Positions 8,212 through 17,176 of a DNA stretch of 40,086 nt are shown piece by piece. The position numbers and the translations under genes were made by a program. Each line of letters opens with the position of its first letter. The stretch's first letter is position 1. The notes under the pieces were generated by a model that was not told the DNA's origin, made no database searches, and saw only the letters and a list, made by a program, of their open reading frames with translations. The stretch is from Chloroflexi bacterium HGW-Chloroflexi-3 (GTDB lineage: Bacteria; Chloroflexota; Anaerolineae; Anaerolineales; Anaerolineaceae): positions 1 through 40,086 of the forward strand of contig PHBX01000035.1 of the NCBI GenBank assembly GCA_002842045.1. Reading direction: 5' to 3'.

Positions 8212-9471
8212 CTAATCAAATTGGAAATCGGGAACTACCATTACACCGTTTTCAATTTTTGTCAGGTAAACATTGGGGCGACTCTGGTGCCCTTCACGTT
8301 CGTCAAACTTCACGGTACCGCTCAGTCCTTTGAACTCAACCAACGGGATGGCTGCCTGTAACGCTTCGGGGGACAGATCGCAACCCGCCAACTCCATAGC
8401 CTGGGCAATCACATGTACACCATCAAAACCGCGATAAGACTCACCCAAACCTACATCGGGAAGACCGCGTTTGTAGTACTCTTCAAAGTACCATTTGGCT
8501 ACAGCCGGGTCTCCAGCAAGATCGTATTCGGAGGGCACGTAAAACACCAAGTGATAGGTGCCTTCGGCAATCTCTGCACTGGAGAGATTCATGATAGCTA
8601 CCGGGTAGTTGCTGCCGCCAGTTGTCAGGACAGTCTGAGTCATGCCCAATTCCTTGTACTGCTTAAGTATGGTGGCAATCTGTCCGGCGCCAGTGGTTAT
8701 CAGGATCGAATCAGCATTGGAATTTTTGATGGATGTAAGTTGAGGCAGCACGTCGGTAGTGGTCTGTTCGATGAAATCTTCGCTGACAATCTCGCCGCCA
8801 TTAGCTACGATTACATTCGTAAAGACCTCGGCTGCGCCACGTCCCCAGTCGTTGTTAACGTTCAAGATTGCTACTTTTGTCATGCCAAGCTTGTCGACGA
8901 TGTAAGGTGCGGCTGCTTCAGATTCCATCAGGCTCATTGGGCTAAAGCGGTATGTCCAATCAAAACCTGGTGTGCCCGGCGTGGTGATCTTGCCTGAACT
9001 TGAAGTCTCAACAATCAGCGGTACGCCATTTCGTTCCATAACGGGCATCACTGCCAATGTTGATGAACTGCCCCATGCGCCCATGATGATTGGAACTCCG
9101 TCACGGGTGATAAGCAACTCGGCTGCGTTAACGGACTCCTGAGGGTCATTCTTGCCATCCATAATGATCGGCTCCAGTTGGCGCCCACAAACCCCGCCTT
9201 CGGCGTTGATCTTGTCCACGCCGATCTTCAGACCGCTCACGACATAAGCACCCGCATCAGCAACTGGTCCGGTCAGCGGCTGGATGACGCCGAACTTGAT
9301 AGGCTCTTTAGAAGCAGGTTGTTCAGGCTCGGCTTCTTTTTCCTCTGGAGCAACTTCTTCAAGTTTCGCTTGTGGTGCTGCTGTTTCTTCAACCGCTGGT
9401 TTGCAAGCGGTGAACAACAAAGCAATCAGTATCAACAATGTTATTAGTAGTACAACACTCTTTTTATGCAT
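8212..9471 (-). CDS. LivK-like periplasmic/lipoprotein substrate-binding protein
   Basis: A 419-residue type I periplasmic binding protein. The signal peptide ends in the lipobox LLFTAC with the lipidated Cys at 23, followed by an acidic Ala/Pro/Glu linker to about residue 56. The Peripla_BP_6/ANF-like domain begins at IKFGVIQPLTGPVADAG and includes the family-typical GWGSSSTLAVMPVMERNGVP-like segment. AGGAGG precedes the ATG. It captures the ligand for LivH/LivMG/LivF. Members of this family bind amino acids, amides, urea or aromatic acids, so the ligand is open. It lies 46 bp after the molybdenum hydroxylase genes, which ties the importer to that pathway. Confidence 0.9.
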   Translation of the reverse strand: MHKKSVVLLITLLILIALLFTACKPAVEETAAPQAKLEEVAPEEKEAEPEQPASKEPIKFGVIQPLTGPVADAGAYVVSGLKIGVDKINAEGGVCGRQLEPIIMDGKNDPQESVNAAELLITRDGVPIIMGAWGSSSTLAVMPVMERNGVPLIVETSSSGKITTPGTPGFDWTYRFSPMSLMESEAAAPYIVDKLGMTKVAILNVNNDWGRGAAEVFTNVIVANGGEIVSEDFIEQTTTDVLPQLTSIKNSNADSILITTGAGQIATILKQYKELGMTQTVLTTGGSNYPVAIMNLSSAEIAEGTYHLVFYVPSEYDLAGDPAVAKWYFEEYYKRGLPDVGLGESYRGFDGVHVIAQAMELAGCDLSPEALQAAIPLVEFKGLSGTVKFDEREGHQSRPNVYLTKIENGVMVVPDFQFD

Positions 9472-9517
9472 CGAATCCTCCTATTTTCTATAAAACTTAT
9501 TAACAAATGAAATTGAG

Positions 9518-10558
9518 TTAAGCTACAGGATATGGTATATCTTCTAATAATAAAAAACCTTCCTTTCCTGAGCCATCTATCTTGCCCAAAACTTTTAAAA
9601 CATTTTCTGGTGAGGCGAGTGAGTATCTCACTCTTTTACTAATTGCATCGGCAATGGCATTTAGAATAGCAGGCGTAGTTGGAATTGTGGCTGGTTCGGC
9701 CATGCCCTTAGCGCCGTACGGTCCACTTGGGTCAGAAACTTCAACGATAAGGGAATCTATTGGAGGCACATCAGCAGCTGTCGGGATGAGGTATGTGCTG
9801 AGATTTGCATTATTAAATACTCCCTGCTCTACCTGCATCTCTTCCATGAGAGCAAAGCCCAGCCCTTGAACAGCACCACCTTCAATTTGGCCTTCTATCA
9901 ACTGCGGGTTGATCGCCTTACCTACATCTGTTGCTGAAGCCAAACGGAGGATTTTTACCCGGCCTGTTTGTGTGTCAACCTCAACCTCAACTAACTGGCT
10001 AGCCCATGCATAAGATGAGTATGCATCTCCCTGGGAAGTGTTCTTATCAACATCTAATGTGCGGTTATTATGCCAACCGAACCCATGGGTGCGTCTTCCC
10101 TGCACGTGCATCTCGCTGGCTAATTTTGAAAATGAGATTATCTTTCCAATCTTATCTTTGGCAGCAATTTGCCCATTTTGAATTTCAACCAGGTTAGATT
10201 CCACGCCCATAAGTTCAGAGGCAAGAGAAATAAGTTCTTGTTTGAGATCTTTACATGCCGCAAGAACAGCATTCCCCTGTACATACGTTGAGCGGCTTGC
10301 TGAAACAGGGCCGGAATCAGGGGTTTTATCAGTATCCGCAGAAATAACACGAATATCTTCATAAGCAGCGCCGAATTCCTGAGCTACGATTTGAGACAGG
10401 ACAGTCCGAATTCCCTGTCCCAACTCACTTGCACCACTCCAAATGGTGACAGTGCCATCAGGGGCAATCTCAACCTCGGCTGAAGCAAAGTCCGGACGAG
10501 AAAATCCGTATCCAACACCATATACCATCGAACCAATTCCAATGCCGCGAACTTTCAT
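9518..10558 (-). CDS. Molybdenum hydroxylase large subunit, C-terminal half (NdhM-like)
   Basis: A 346-residue protein equal to the C-terminal half of the xanthine dehydrogenase/aldehyde oxidase molybdopterin subunit. Visible are SGASELGQGIRTVLSQI near the start (molybdopterin contact), GRVKILRLASATDVGKAINP, EGGAVQGLGFALMEE and YGAKGMAEPATIPTTPAI, the last carrying the likely catalytic Glu of the GxxE motif. The start is set by GGAGG seven bases before ATG 10558, and it overlaps the upstream stop as TGATG. It needs the N-terminal half encoded just upstream. Lengths of the two halves resemble NdhL (about 425) and NdhM (about 330) of Eubacterium barkeri nicotinate dehydrogenase. Confidence 0.88.
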   Translation of the reverse strand: MKVRGIGIGSMVYGVGYGFSRPDFASAEVEIAPDGTVTIWSGASELGQGIRTVLSQIVAQEFGAAYEDIRVISADTDKTPDSGPVSASRSTYVQGNAVLAACKDLKQELISLASELMGVESNLVEIQNGQIAAKDKIGKIISFSKLASEMHVQGRRTHGFGWHNNRTLDVDKNTSQGDAYSSYAWASQLVEVEVDTQTGRVKILRLASATDVGKAINPQLIEGQIEGGAVQGLGFALMEEMQVEQGVFNNANLSTYLIPTAADVPPIDSLIVEVSDPSGPYGAKGMAEPATIPTTPAILNAIADAISKRVRYSLASPENVLKVLGKIDGSGKEGFLLLEDIPYPVA

Positions 10559-11886
10559 CACACTACCTCCATATTGCGGCTGAAGCGAAGGGAATGCTCT
10601 GCCATGTATTCTTTTAGCCTTTCAAGCGTGGCGGCAATGCCACAAGCTTCATTCATCACCTGCCCGGTGCTAAATGACAATCCTTCTCGTAGACAATTCT
10701 TCAGTCTGAACTCCAATGGGTCTATTCCGAGTTTTGCGGCAAGTTCGTCCATCTGTTGTTCATGAACAATAGCTGATTGAAAAATACCAAATCCCCGAAA
10801 AGCACCTGCGATAGGGTTGTTCGTATAAACAGAGATGCTGTCACACTTATAATTGGGAAAATAATATGGTCCTCCCAGGTGCAGAGCCATCTTCTTTATG
10901 ACAAAAATGCCGAGAGAAGAATACGGACCAGTGTCTCCATAAACCACGCCTTCCATGGATGTCAATTTACCTTCTTTGGTTGCACCAGTGCGCACACGCG
11001 TGATGGTGGGGTGTCGATGTGTCTGCGTCATCATAGACTCGTGGCGGTTATAAACCAGGCGGACCGGTTTCAGCGTTGCCGAGGCAAGCAGGCTCACCAG
11101 GATTTCAACAGTAACATCGTCTTTACGTCCAAATCCTCCTCCGACCGTAGTATTGACGCTTCTGACACGGTTCACCGGTAAATTTAAAACGCGGGCAACC
11201 TGTTTTCTATCGCGGAATACATATTGACTGGATGAATAAATAGTCAATACACCATCATTTTCAATCCAGGCAATCCCTCCTTCTGGTTCAAGCGGGACGT
11301 GATCTTGTCCATGCGTACGGTATACATTTTCCACAACCACATCAGCATCGGCAAACCCCTTTAAATAATCCCCTTTCCGAACTTTAGTGTGGAGGAGAAT
11401 GTTGCCCTGCTCTTGTACTCTGGGTGCATCTTCCTTTATCCCTGCGAGAGGGTCAAACACCCCTTGCAGTGGTTCATATTCAACCTTGATACTGCGAACT
11501 GCTTCTGCGGCAATAAATGGGTCTTCAGCAGCCACCAGAGCAACTGGCTCTCCGACAAAGCGTACCTTCTTATCAGCCAGAACTTGTTGGTCTGCAATGG
11601 CAATCCCAAAGACGTTTTCACCAGGGATATCTTTTGCAGTTAAAACAGCATGCACACCTTGCATACGTGCTGCTTTGCTGGTATCAATGTGCTTCACCAG
11701 TGCATGGGGGAATGGACTCATCAATACCTTGCCATGCAACATTCCCGGCCTCGAAATATCCCCCGAATATTCTGCCTGGCCGGTCACTTTTGCGAGTGCA
11801 TCTTCCCGGATGACTGATGAACCGATCGGAACATAGCCGCGATGGTCCGCGAATTTTATTTCAATAATTTCTTGAGTATCAGACAT
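10558..11886 (-). CDS. Molybdenum hydroxylase large subunit, N-terminal half (NdhL-like)
   Basis: A 442-residue protein matching the N-terminal half of a molybdenum hydroxylase large subunit: YVPIGSSVIREDALAKVTGQAEYSGDI-type opening, TVGGGFGRKDD (molybdopterin/active-site loop) and GAFRGFGIFQSA. It stops at MEVV, where intact homologs continue into the second half. The frame is open to 11913, but AGGAAAG precedes ATG 11886. It forms the MoCo-binding core with its downstream partner and passes electrons to the [2Fe-2S] and FAD subunits encoded upstream. Substrate is unknown. Hydroxylation of an N-heterocycle or aldehyde is the family reaction. Confidence 0.88.
   Translation of the reverse strand: MSDTQEIIEIKFADHRGYVPIGSSVIREDALAKVTGQAEYSGDISRPGMLHGKVLMSPFPHALVKHIDTSKAARMQGVHAVLTAKDIPGENVFGIAIADQQVLADKKVRFVGEPVALVAAEDPFIAAEAVRSIKVEYEPLQGVFDPLAGIKEDAPRVQEQGNILLHTKVRKGDYLKGFADADVVVENVYRTHGQDHVPLEPEGGIAWIENDGVLTIYSSSQYVFRDRKQVARVLNLPVNRVRSVNTTVGGGFGRKDDVTVEILVSLLASATLKPVRLVYNRHESMMTQTHRHPTITRVRTGATKEGKLTSMEGVVYGDTGPYSSLGIFVIKKMALHLGGPYYFPNYKCDSISVYTNNPIAGAFRGFGIFQSAIVHEQQMDELAAKLGIDPLEFRLKNCLREGLSFSTGQVMNEACGIAATLERLKEYMAEHSLRFSRNMEVV
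10566..10570 (-). promoter_or_regulatory. Internal Shine-Dalgarno for the split large subunit
   Basis: The minus strand reads GGAGG, seven bases before ATG 10558, inside the last codons of the N-terminal half gene. A proper ribosome binding site at the break argues that the split is a maintained two-gene arrangement rather than a random frameshift or sequencing error. Confidence 0.7.
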
Positions 11887-11925
11887 AAGCTTTCCTCTTG
11901 CTCGTAATATCACACTGGAATAACG

Positions 11926-12408
11926 TCATGACATCTTCTCAGCAGCCCGTTCGATTGCAGTGATAATTTTTCTATAACCTGTACAACGACACAAATTGCC
12001 AGAAATGCCTTCAACAATTTCATCCCGATTTGGATTTGATTTTCGGTTGAGCAGTTCGACACCTGACATGATCATCCCTGGTGTACAGAAGCCACATTGC
12101 ACCCCTCCCTCTTCCATCATCGCCTGCTGTAAGGGATGCAAATTCCCTGGTCTCCCCACACCTTCAATCGTAGTGACTTCACGCCCTATTGCCCTTTCCA
12201 TAGGGGTCATACAGGACAAAACCGCTTTCCCGTCGAGTAAGACCGTGCATGAACCACACTCACCTTCCCCGCACCCTTCCTTAGTTCCCATCAAACTTAA
12301 ATCTTCTCGCAGAAAATCAAGCAAGCACCGCCCCCCTCCGGCGCGGATAGAAATATGTTTATTATTGATTACCAGATCCATCAGGACATCCTTTTGGTTA
12401 TTTATCAT
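11926..12408 (-). CDS. Molybdenum hydroxylase [2Fe-2S] subunit
   Basis: A roughly 160-residue small subunit (CoxS/XdhC-type small chain, NdhS-like). The plant-type cluster is GCGEGECGSCTVLLDGK with a fourth Cys in AVLSC. The second cluster is QCGFCTPGMIMS followed by NLCRCTGYRKI. Both four-Cys sets are complete. It relays electrons from the molybdenum centre to FAD. Two starts are reasonable: ATG 12408 behind GAGAGG, or ATG 12381 (MDLVINNKH) behind AAAAGGA. The latter gives the more typical N-terminus. It lies 13 bp after the FAD subunit gene. Confidence 0.93.
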   Translation of the reverse strand: MINNQKDVLMDLVINNKHISIRAGGGRCLLDFLREDLSLMGTKEGCGEGECGSCTVLLDGKAVLSCMTPMERAIGREVTTIEGVGRPGNLHPLQQAMMEEGGVQCGFCTPGMIMSGVELLNRKSNPNRDEIVEGISGNLCRCTGYRKIITAIERAAEKMS

Positions 12409-12421
12409 CAAGGCAAACCTC

Positions 12422-13294
12422 TCAAATCTGTTTTTGGGTACGTCTCCAGGCAGTTTCCAGTGCCTGGGAGACTAATGGCTGGGTGATATAACGGCGGAAG
12501 GCAGCGCTCCCGCGAATATCATCAATCGGAGAAATATCATCGCGCGCGGCTTCACCGGCTTTTTCAAATAAATCTGGCGATGGTTGCTCACTCAGCAATA
12601 ATTCCTCCGCTGAAGAGCTACGCACAATTGTGGGAGCAACCGACCCAAGGGCAATTGCCACCCGAGATATTTTGCCCGCTTGAACCTGCAAAACTGCGGC
12701 AACGCTGACAATTGATATCGCCTGAGCCTGGCGTGCGCCAAATTTTACAAATGAACTTCCCATACCTGGCTGCAAGGCTTCAAAGGAAATCCCAGAAATC
12801 AGTTCACCCGGCTGCAAGTCTAACTGACGATATCCAGTAATAAAGCGTCGTAAGGGCATTGAACGTTTCTTATCTGCACTCTGTAAAGCAATTTCAGCAT
12901 CCAGGGCATACAAACAAGGCAAGATATCACCCGCTGGAGATGCATTACCGATATTCCCCCCGATGGTTCCCATGTTTTGAATCTGCGTTGCCCCGATAAG
13001 TTTGCTTGCTTCCACGAGTAGAAAACCATTCTTTTTCAGTAAATCTGACTGGCGCATTTCGGAATAACTCACTACAGCCCCAATGCTGATCTTTGATCCA
13101 TCCTGGCTGATTTGCTTCATCTCTGGAATGACGCTGATATCCACAAGCATATCAGCTTCTACAATTCGCTCACGTAGCTGCAGCATGAGGTCGGTACCGC
13201 CAGCAATGAATCTCACTTTGCGGTCAACAGACTTCAACAGTAGCGATAAAGCCTCCTCAATGGACTGAGCTACGTGATAGGTCTTATACATCAT
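12422..13294 (-). CDS. Molybdenum hydroxylase FAD-binding subunit
   Basis: A 290-residue medium subunit (CoxM/NdhF-like) with the two flavin-binding loops: RFIAGGTDLMLQL near residues 30-42, and ATQIQNMGTIGGNIGNASPAGD near residues 100-121. It accepts electrons from the [2Fe-2S] subunit and reduces NAD(P) or another acceptor. The frame is open to 13342. I take ATG 13294 (MMYKTYHV) because CAGGAG lies upstream and the family begins here. It overlaps the end of the DUF6282 gene by 11 bp, so the two are translationally coupled. Confidence 0.92.
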   Translation of the reverse strand: MMYKTYHVAQSIEEALSLLLKSVDRKVRFIAGGTDLMLQLRERIVEADMLVDISVIPEMKQISQDGSKISIGAVVSYSEMRQSDLLKKNGFLLVEASKLIGATQIQNMGTIGGNIGNASPAGDILPCLYALDAEIALQSADKKRSMPLRRFITGYRQLDLQPGELISGISFEALQPGMGSSFVKFGARQAQAISIVSVAAVLQVQAGKISRVAIALGSVAPTIVRSSSAEELLLSEQPSPDLFEKAGEAARDDISPIDDIRGSAAFRRYITQPLVSQALETAWRRTQKQI

Positions 13295-14216
13295 CTGAAC
13301 GAGTCTCCTGTCTTGCGCGAACTTCATCCACATCAAGATCAAGCAGGCGGGCTGGATTTCTACGAATTAGAATATCAATTTCATCCTCATTTATACCCTT
13401 CTCGAACAAACTCTGGGCAAAAACACGCAGAGCTTCCGGGGGTAAAGGATTATGCCGCTGACCAGCATCCGATACCAAGACACAGTTCTCAGCGGCAAGG
13501 GTGTGAATGGCATCCGCAATTTTGGTTATATCGGCATAGCCCCACATCGGCGAAACAGTACAATATCCAAATTCAGCAATTGCTCCTAAACCGACCAATT
13601 CTTTGGTCTGCTCCAGGGAAAGCCCGGGCACTTTAAAGAAGGGATGTGTAATCAGTATTTTCTGCACACCAATGTGCCGTGCAGACGATATTATGATCTT
13701 TAATTCTTCATAAGATTGGTGACAAGTACCAAGGATAACATTATGCTCTGCGATCAATTCAAAAACTGCTCTGGCCTCCGGTGTCAATTCTCCGTCGCGC
13801 ACTGCACTAATCCCCGAGGTCTCCTTTTCTGTACCCTCTGAAACCTGGACATCATATCGCCCTGTGCTACCGTGTACCTGTGCATGATATGCAGCGTCAA
13901 TCGTTGGCAACCAGACCTCTTTGCCCCCGAGTTGTAAGGCCGCTTCTACTGCTTTGGGGTTATACCCTCCTACATATGTATTGAGTACAATACCGCCAAA
14001 GATATACATTTTGGGAAATTCTTTGCGCAGCGTAAATGCCCTGCTGACAGTACTTTCATGATGGCATTTCAACATCAAGCCACCTAAACCTATCTCCGAA
14101 GCTGCTTTTGCGATTTGGTAATCCGTCGCGATACGCGGAAACAAGCAAGGAGCTGGATGAAAATGCAGGTCTATCGCCCCACGCATATCAATTAGATAAC
14201 CAGCTTCATTACCCAT
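13284..14216 (-). CDS. DUF6282/amidohydrolase-like metallohydrolase
   Basis: A 310-residue TIM-barrel-type protein with an N-terminal DLHFHPAP motif (metal-binding HxH), KCHHESTVSRA, a central GTCHQSYEELK stretch, KILITHPFFK and a late VLVSDAGQRHNPLPPE motif carrying a probable metal-binding Asp. These are features of the PHP/amidohydrolase-like DUF6282 family, whose members are uncharacterised. GGAGGAG precedes ATG 14216. Lying between the flavoprotein and the molybdenum hydroxylase genes, it may open a ring or hydrolyse an amide or lactone intermediate, as enamidase does in nicotinate fermentation. That role is inference. Confidence 0.75.
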   Translation of the reverse strand: MGNEAGYLIDMRGAIDLHFHPAPCLFPRIATDYQIAKAASEIGLGGLMLKCHHESTVSRAFTLRKEFPKMYIFGGIVLNTYVGGYNPKAVEAALQLGGKEVWLPTIDAAYHAQVHGSTGRYDVQVSEGTEKETSGISAVRDGELTPEARAVFELIAEHNVILGTCHQSYEELKIIISSARHIGVQKILITHPFFKVPGLSLEQTKELVGLGAIAEFGYCTVSPMWGYADITKIADAIHTLAAENCVLVSDAGQRHNPLPPEALRVFAQSLFEKGINEDEIDILIRRNPARLLDLDVDEVRARQETRSDDV

Positions 14217-14245
14217 ATGTCTCTCCTCCAAAAGAATAAGATTTT

Positions 14246-14611
14246 CTAGAAATCAACGACCAGATCACGCACGACTTTTTTCTCGTTATAGGGCATAATC
14301 ACTACATGCGAACCCGATAGTAGGGGTATCGTACAACCCTTTACAGGTTTGTTATTCACGCCGATCCGGAAGCGACAGGTGCCGCATATACCGCGCCCAC
14401 ATTGCTGATTCCGGAATGCCAGAGAAGGATCAATGTTCTCATAAATTTCGCGTAGCAAGGTAAAAATACTCATACGGTGCTTATAAGGGACGATATACTG
14501 CTGCATACGCGGCTGGTCATCCACAGAAGGATCAAAGCGGAATATCTCAGCAGTGATCGGTTCGCCAATTTCTTGGGTTTCTTTGTTGTCTGATTGAAGG
14601 ATGTGTGACAT
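14246..14611 (-). CDS. Minimal SdhB/FrdB-like [2Fe-2S] protein
   Basis: A 121-residue protein equivalent to only the N-terminal domain of succinate dehydrogenase/fumarate reductase iron-sulfur subunits. It shows DPSLAFRNQQCGRGICGTCRF with the fourth Cys in KGCTIP, giving a complete plant-type [2Fe-2S] site. The usual C-terminal domain with [4Fe-4S]/[3Fe-4S] clusters is absent. The protein ends just after KKVVRDLVVDF, where normal SdhB would continue. A decayed-locus paralog at 18354-18593 ends at the same point, so the short form looks genuine. Its ATG is directly after the flavoprotein stop, so it is the likely electron partner of that enzyme. Confidence 0.85.
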   Translation of the reverse strand: MSHILQSDNKETQEIGEPITAEIFRFDPSVDDQPRMQQYIVPYKHRMSIFTLLREIYENIDPSLAFRNQQCGRGICGTCRFRIGVNNKPVKGCTIPLLSGSHVVIMPYNEKKVVRDLVVDF

Positions 14612-14612
14612 G

Positions 14613-16403
14613 TTAGACTCCTTTATAGCCCTCTAAGACACCAACAGCCATAAGGGCAGGGTCTGCCTCTCGACGGTCTTTAGAACGATCTTTGATGCGA
14701 ACTACAGGTGCATCCAAAACCTGATATGAATTCTCATCTTTGCGCCGGACAATGATGTGCTTTTCCCATTCCTGGAGCATCTTCGGGAAATCGGTCCGCC
14801 AGTGATGTCCCCGGCTTTCTTCCCTTGCCAGCGCAGACGCTGCAACCATCTCAGCCAAGTCAACCATAAATGTTGCCTCGATGGCTTCTTCCCACTCGTA
14901 GTTATATACTCTGATACCTGGTACAATCTGCATGCGGTGAAGATCTTCCGCTCGCATTTGCTGCAGTGTCTCGATTGCAGCAGTCAGCCCCACGGCATTA
15001 CGCTTGTAGTGCACATGCTCATGCATGACAGCTTTCACCTTGCGTTTGATATCAATTGGGCGGATGGGGCTTGTGTGTTCTGCAAAGAATCTTTCTATTC
15101 GTTGAAACTCTGCCTCTGCAGCAGCCTCATCGAATGATGAAGCACTACCAGTTTGTTTTGCATATTCAGCCGCCCTGGCACCAGCCCTGGCACCAAACAC
15201 CTGGGTTTCTGCCAAGGCATTGCCGCTGGTACGATTAGCCCCATGGACATTCCCAGATACTTCACCGGCAGCAAACAAGCCTGAAACATTGGTCTCCGCC
15301 CATTCGTTGATGTACACACCACCAAGCGTATAGTGGGTAACGGGCATAACCTCAATGGCCTCTTTCAACACATCAATTCCCAAGTCTTTCAACTGGTTAT
15401 AGGGCAGTGAATCTAGGCGCTTTAGAATTTGCATGATCTCATCGCTGGAGCGAGGTGACTTTGTCAGGTCAATGTAAACACCCCCATGTGGAGTCCCGCG
15501 ACCCTCTTCCACTTCCCGGAACATTAGTTTCATCATAATATCCCGCACCGGGAGACGATTCGTTTCTGGCAAGAAATGTTCCTTCAATCCATTGAGCATA
15601 ACGCCAGCACAATACTTATCCGTCAACAAACCTTCGTACTGCACCAGTGTACCTTCGATCTCGGATGGATAACATATCCCGGCAGGATAAAAGAGCATCA
15701 TTTCAAGATCTACCAGGTCTGCACCAACCTGATATGCAAGTACAACACCCTCACCTGTCAGGCCAGGTTCCGTATCCGTCCAGCGCCACAATTCCGGATA
15801 CCCACCAGTTGCCATGATGACTGCAGGTGCGCGAAGCACCATGGGTTGCCCGCTTCGCATATTAAGTGCTACCAGACCGGTAATCCTATCTTCCTCTGTC
15901 AGCAGCCGTGTGGCGACCAGGTCCTCTAAAATAGTGACCTGTTCATGCTTCTTGACCTCACGTAGCAAACCGGCCGCCATTGCATAGCCATTGCCGGCTA
16001 TGACCAAGTTGCGTTCATAAGAATGTCCGGGGTGGACAACCTGAAGAAAGTTGCCATTTTCCTTGGTGCGGTATTTTACACCATATTGTGCCATATCCAT
16101 TGCACGATCCGCAGACTCGGATGTCAACGCCTTTATCAGGTTTTCATCCCCAAGGTAGCGTCCCTCAAAACATGTATCTTCAAAAGCAACATCCGGATTA
16201 TCACGATCGTCCTCCATGGCAAAAGCAGCCTGATAAGAGGGGCAGGCCATTGGGGTTGCTCCGCTATGGGCTGCCTGCCCTTTGGTAAGAAGCACGACAT
16301 TAACTCCCTGCTCAGCGGCTGCTATTGCGGCGCGCATACCTGCACCACCCCCACCGACAACAATGACATCTGTTAAAACTGTTTCAGTATTCGTTTTCGT
16401 CAT
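14613..16403 (-). CDS. Fumarate reductase/succinate dehydrogenase-like flavoprotein
   Basis: A 596-residue FAD enzyme of the FrdA/SdhA/L-aspartate oxidase superfamily. The Rossmann motif is VVGGGGAGMRAA (residues 15-26). THYTLGGVYIN and GLFAAGEVSGNVHGANR form the FAD/active-site region, and the helical C-terminal domain carries REESRGHHWRTDFP. It should reduce or oxidise a C=C bond next to a carboxylate. With a maleate isomerase-type enzyme on one side and a small [2Fe-2S] protein on the other, fumarate or a related unsaturated acid, or a partly reduced ring, is a plausible substrate. No membrane anchor subunit is present, so a soluble enzyme is likely. Confidence 0.88.
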   Translation of the reverse strand: MTKTNTETVLTDVIVVGGGGAGMRAAIAAAEQGVNVVLLTKGQAAHSGATPMACPSYQAAFAMEDDRDNPDVAFEDTCFEGRYLGDENLIKALTSESADRAMDMAQYGVKYRTKENGNFLQVVHPGHSYERNLVIAGNGYAMAAGLLREVKKHEQVTILEDLVATRLLTEEDRITGLVALNMRSGQPMVLRAPAVIMATGGYPELWRWTDTEPGLTGEGVVLAYQVGADLVDLEMMLFYPAGICYPSEIEGTLVQYEGLLTDKYCAGVMLNGLKEHFLPETNRLPVRDIMMKLMFREVEEGRGTPHGGVYIDLTKSPRSSDEIMQILKRLDSLPYNQLKDLGIDVLKEAIEVMPVTHYTLGGVYINEWAETNVSGLFAAGEVSGNVHGANRTSGNALAETQVFGARAGARAAEYAKQTGSASSFDEAAAEAEFQRIERFFAEHTSPIRPIDIKRKVKAVMHEHVHYKRNAVGLTAAIETLQQMRAEDLHRMQIVPGIRVYNYEWEEAIEATFMVDLAEMVAASALAREESRGHHWRTDFPKMLQEWEKHIIVRRKDENSYQVLDAPVVRIKDRSKDRREADPALMAVGVLEGYKGV

Positions 16404-16454
16404 ACCAAATCCTCATAAAAATTTTCTATTCAATGAACTCGATACACCTGGTAA

Positions 16455-17153
16455 CTAATCCTCTGCCCGGGCTGCTGTAATCGCCGCATTAAGAATAGCC
16501 TGATTGCTAGATATGACAGGAAAAGGAAACAGGTTTCTTAATTCTTGCAATACACTAACAGCCGGAAAATTCGTGCAAGATACAAAAAGAGCATCTGGCT
16601 GTAGGCCGATGACACTCCGCCTGGCAAAATCGACGATCTCTTTCCCAGGCACACGTCCAATTTGAAAGTTCTCACTTATACCCAGTCCAGCAATACGCAA
16701 TATTGTCAGTCCATCGTCTGTAAGGCTGGTACGGATTCGCTCATTTAGCTCATCAACATAGGGAGTGATAACCACGATCCGTAATGCATTTAGGTTTTTC
16801 AATTCATTCTGCACAGCTTTGATAACGCTCAAGGCAGGTATGCCTGTCAATTCAGTTATTCTTGCAATAAGATCAGTATCATACGTATTTCCACGCAATG
16901 CTCCTGCGCTCGTACATCCAAAAACGATGACATGGGGACGTGCAGTTGCGACATCACGCGCAGCTGGCATGGCAAATTCATCCAACATCCTTGATTCGCC
17001 TTCTACTGTTGTGTCTTCCATGTACATTCTTGCCGTATGGACCGTCCATCCATCTGGAACATTGTGATAGAAATCGGGCTCAATGACAGTATTACTTGAT
17101 GGGATCATAAGACCAATTCGACGCGGTTCACTTAGAGTTTGGGTAAAGGCCAT
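16455..17153 (-). CDS. Maleate isomerase/Asp-Glu racemase superfamily enzyme
   Basis: A 232-residue protein of the maleate isomerase/arylmalonate decarboxylase group. It has PSSNTVIEPDF at the N-terminus and two catalytic cysteines: C80 in VFGCTSAG and C193 in FVSCTNFP. Their spacing is close to the Cys76/Cys194 pair of characterised maleate isomerases. The likely reaction is cis-trans isomerisation of maleate to fumarate or an analogous acid, though racemase or decarboxylase activity cannot be excluded. The frame opens at 17168, but GGAGAAAAATAG positions ATG 17153 as the better start. It lies between iclR and the fumarate-reductase-like gene, so maleate to fumarate to succinate is an attractive sequence of steps. 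Confidence 0.82.
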   Translation of the reverse strand: MAFTQTLSEPRRIGLMIPSSNTVIEPDFYHNVPDGWTVHTARMYMEDTTVEGESRMLDEFAMPAARDVATARPHVIVFGCTSAGALRGNTYDTDLIARITELTGIPALSVIKAVQNELKNLNALRIVVITPYVDELNERIRTSLTDDGLTILRIAGLGISENFQIGRVPGKEIVDFARRSVIGLQPDALFVSCTNFPAVSVLQELRNLFPFPVISSNQAILNAAITAARAED

Positions 17154-17176
17154 TCTATTTTTCTCCATGCAAGTAT

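Noticed and set aside
8413..8997. 194-codon plus-strand ORF
   Set aside because: It is antisense to the well-supported LivK-like binding protein, has no family features and no ribosome binding site.
10777..11181. 134-codon plus-strand ORF
   Set aside because: Antisense to the molybdenum hydroxylase N-terminal half, with no domain signature.
14757..15137. 126-codon plus-strand ORF rich in Cys and His
   Set aside because: Antisense to the C-terminal domain of the flavoprotein; the Cys/His richness is an effect of the complementary codons.
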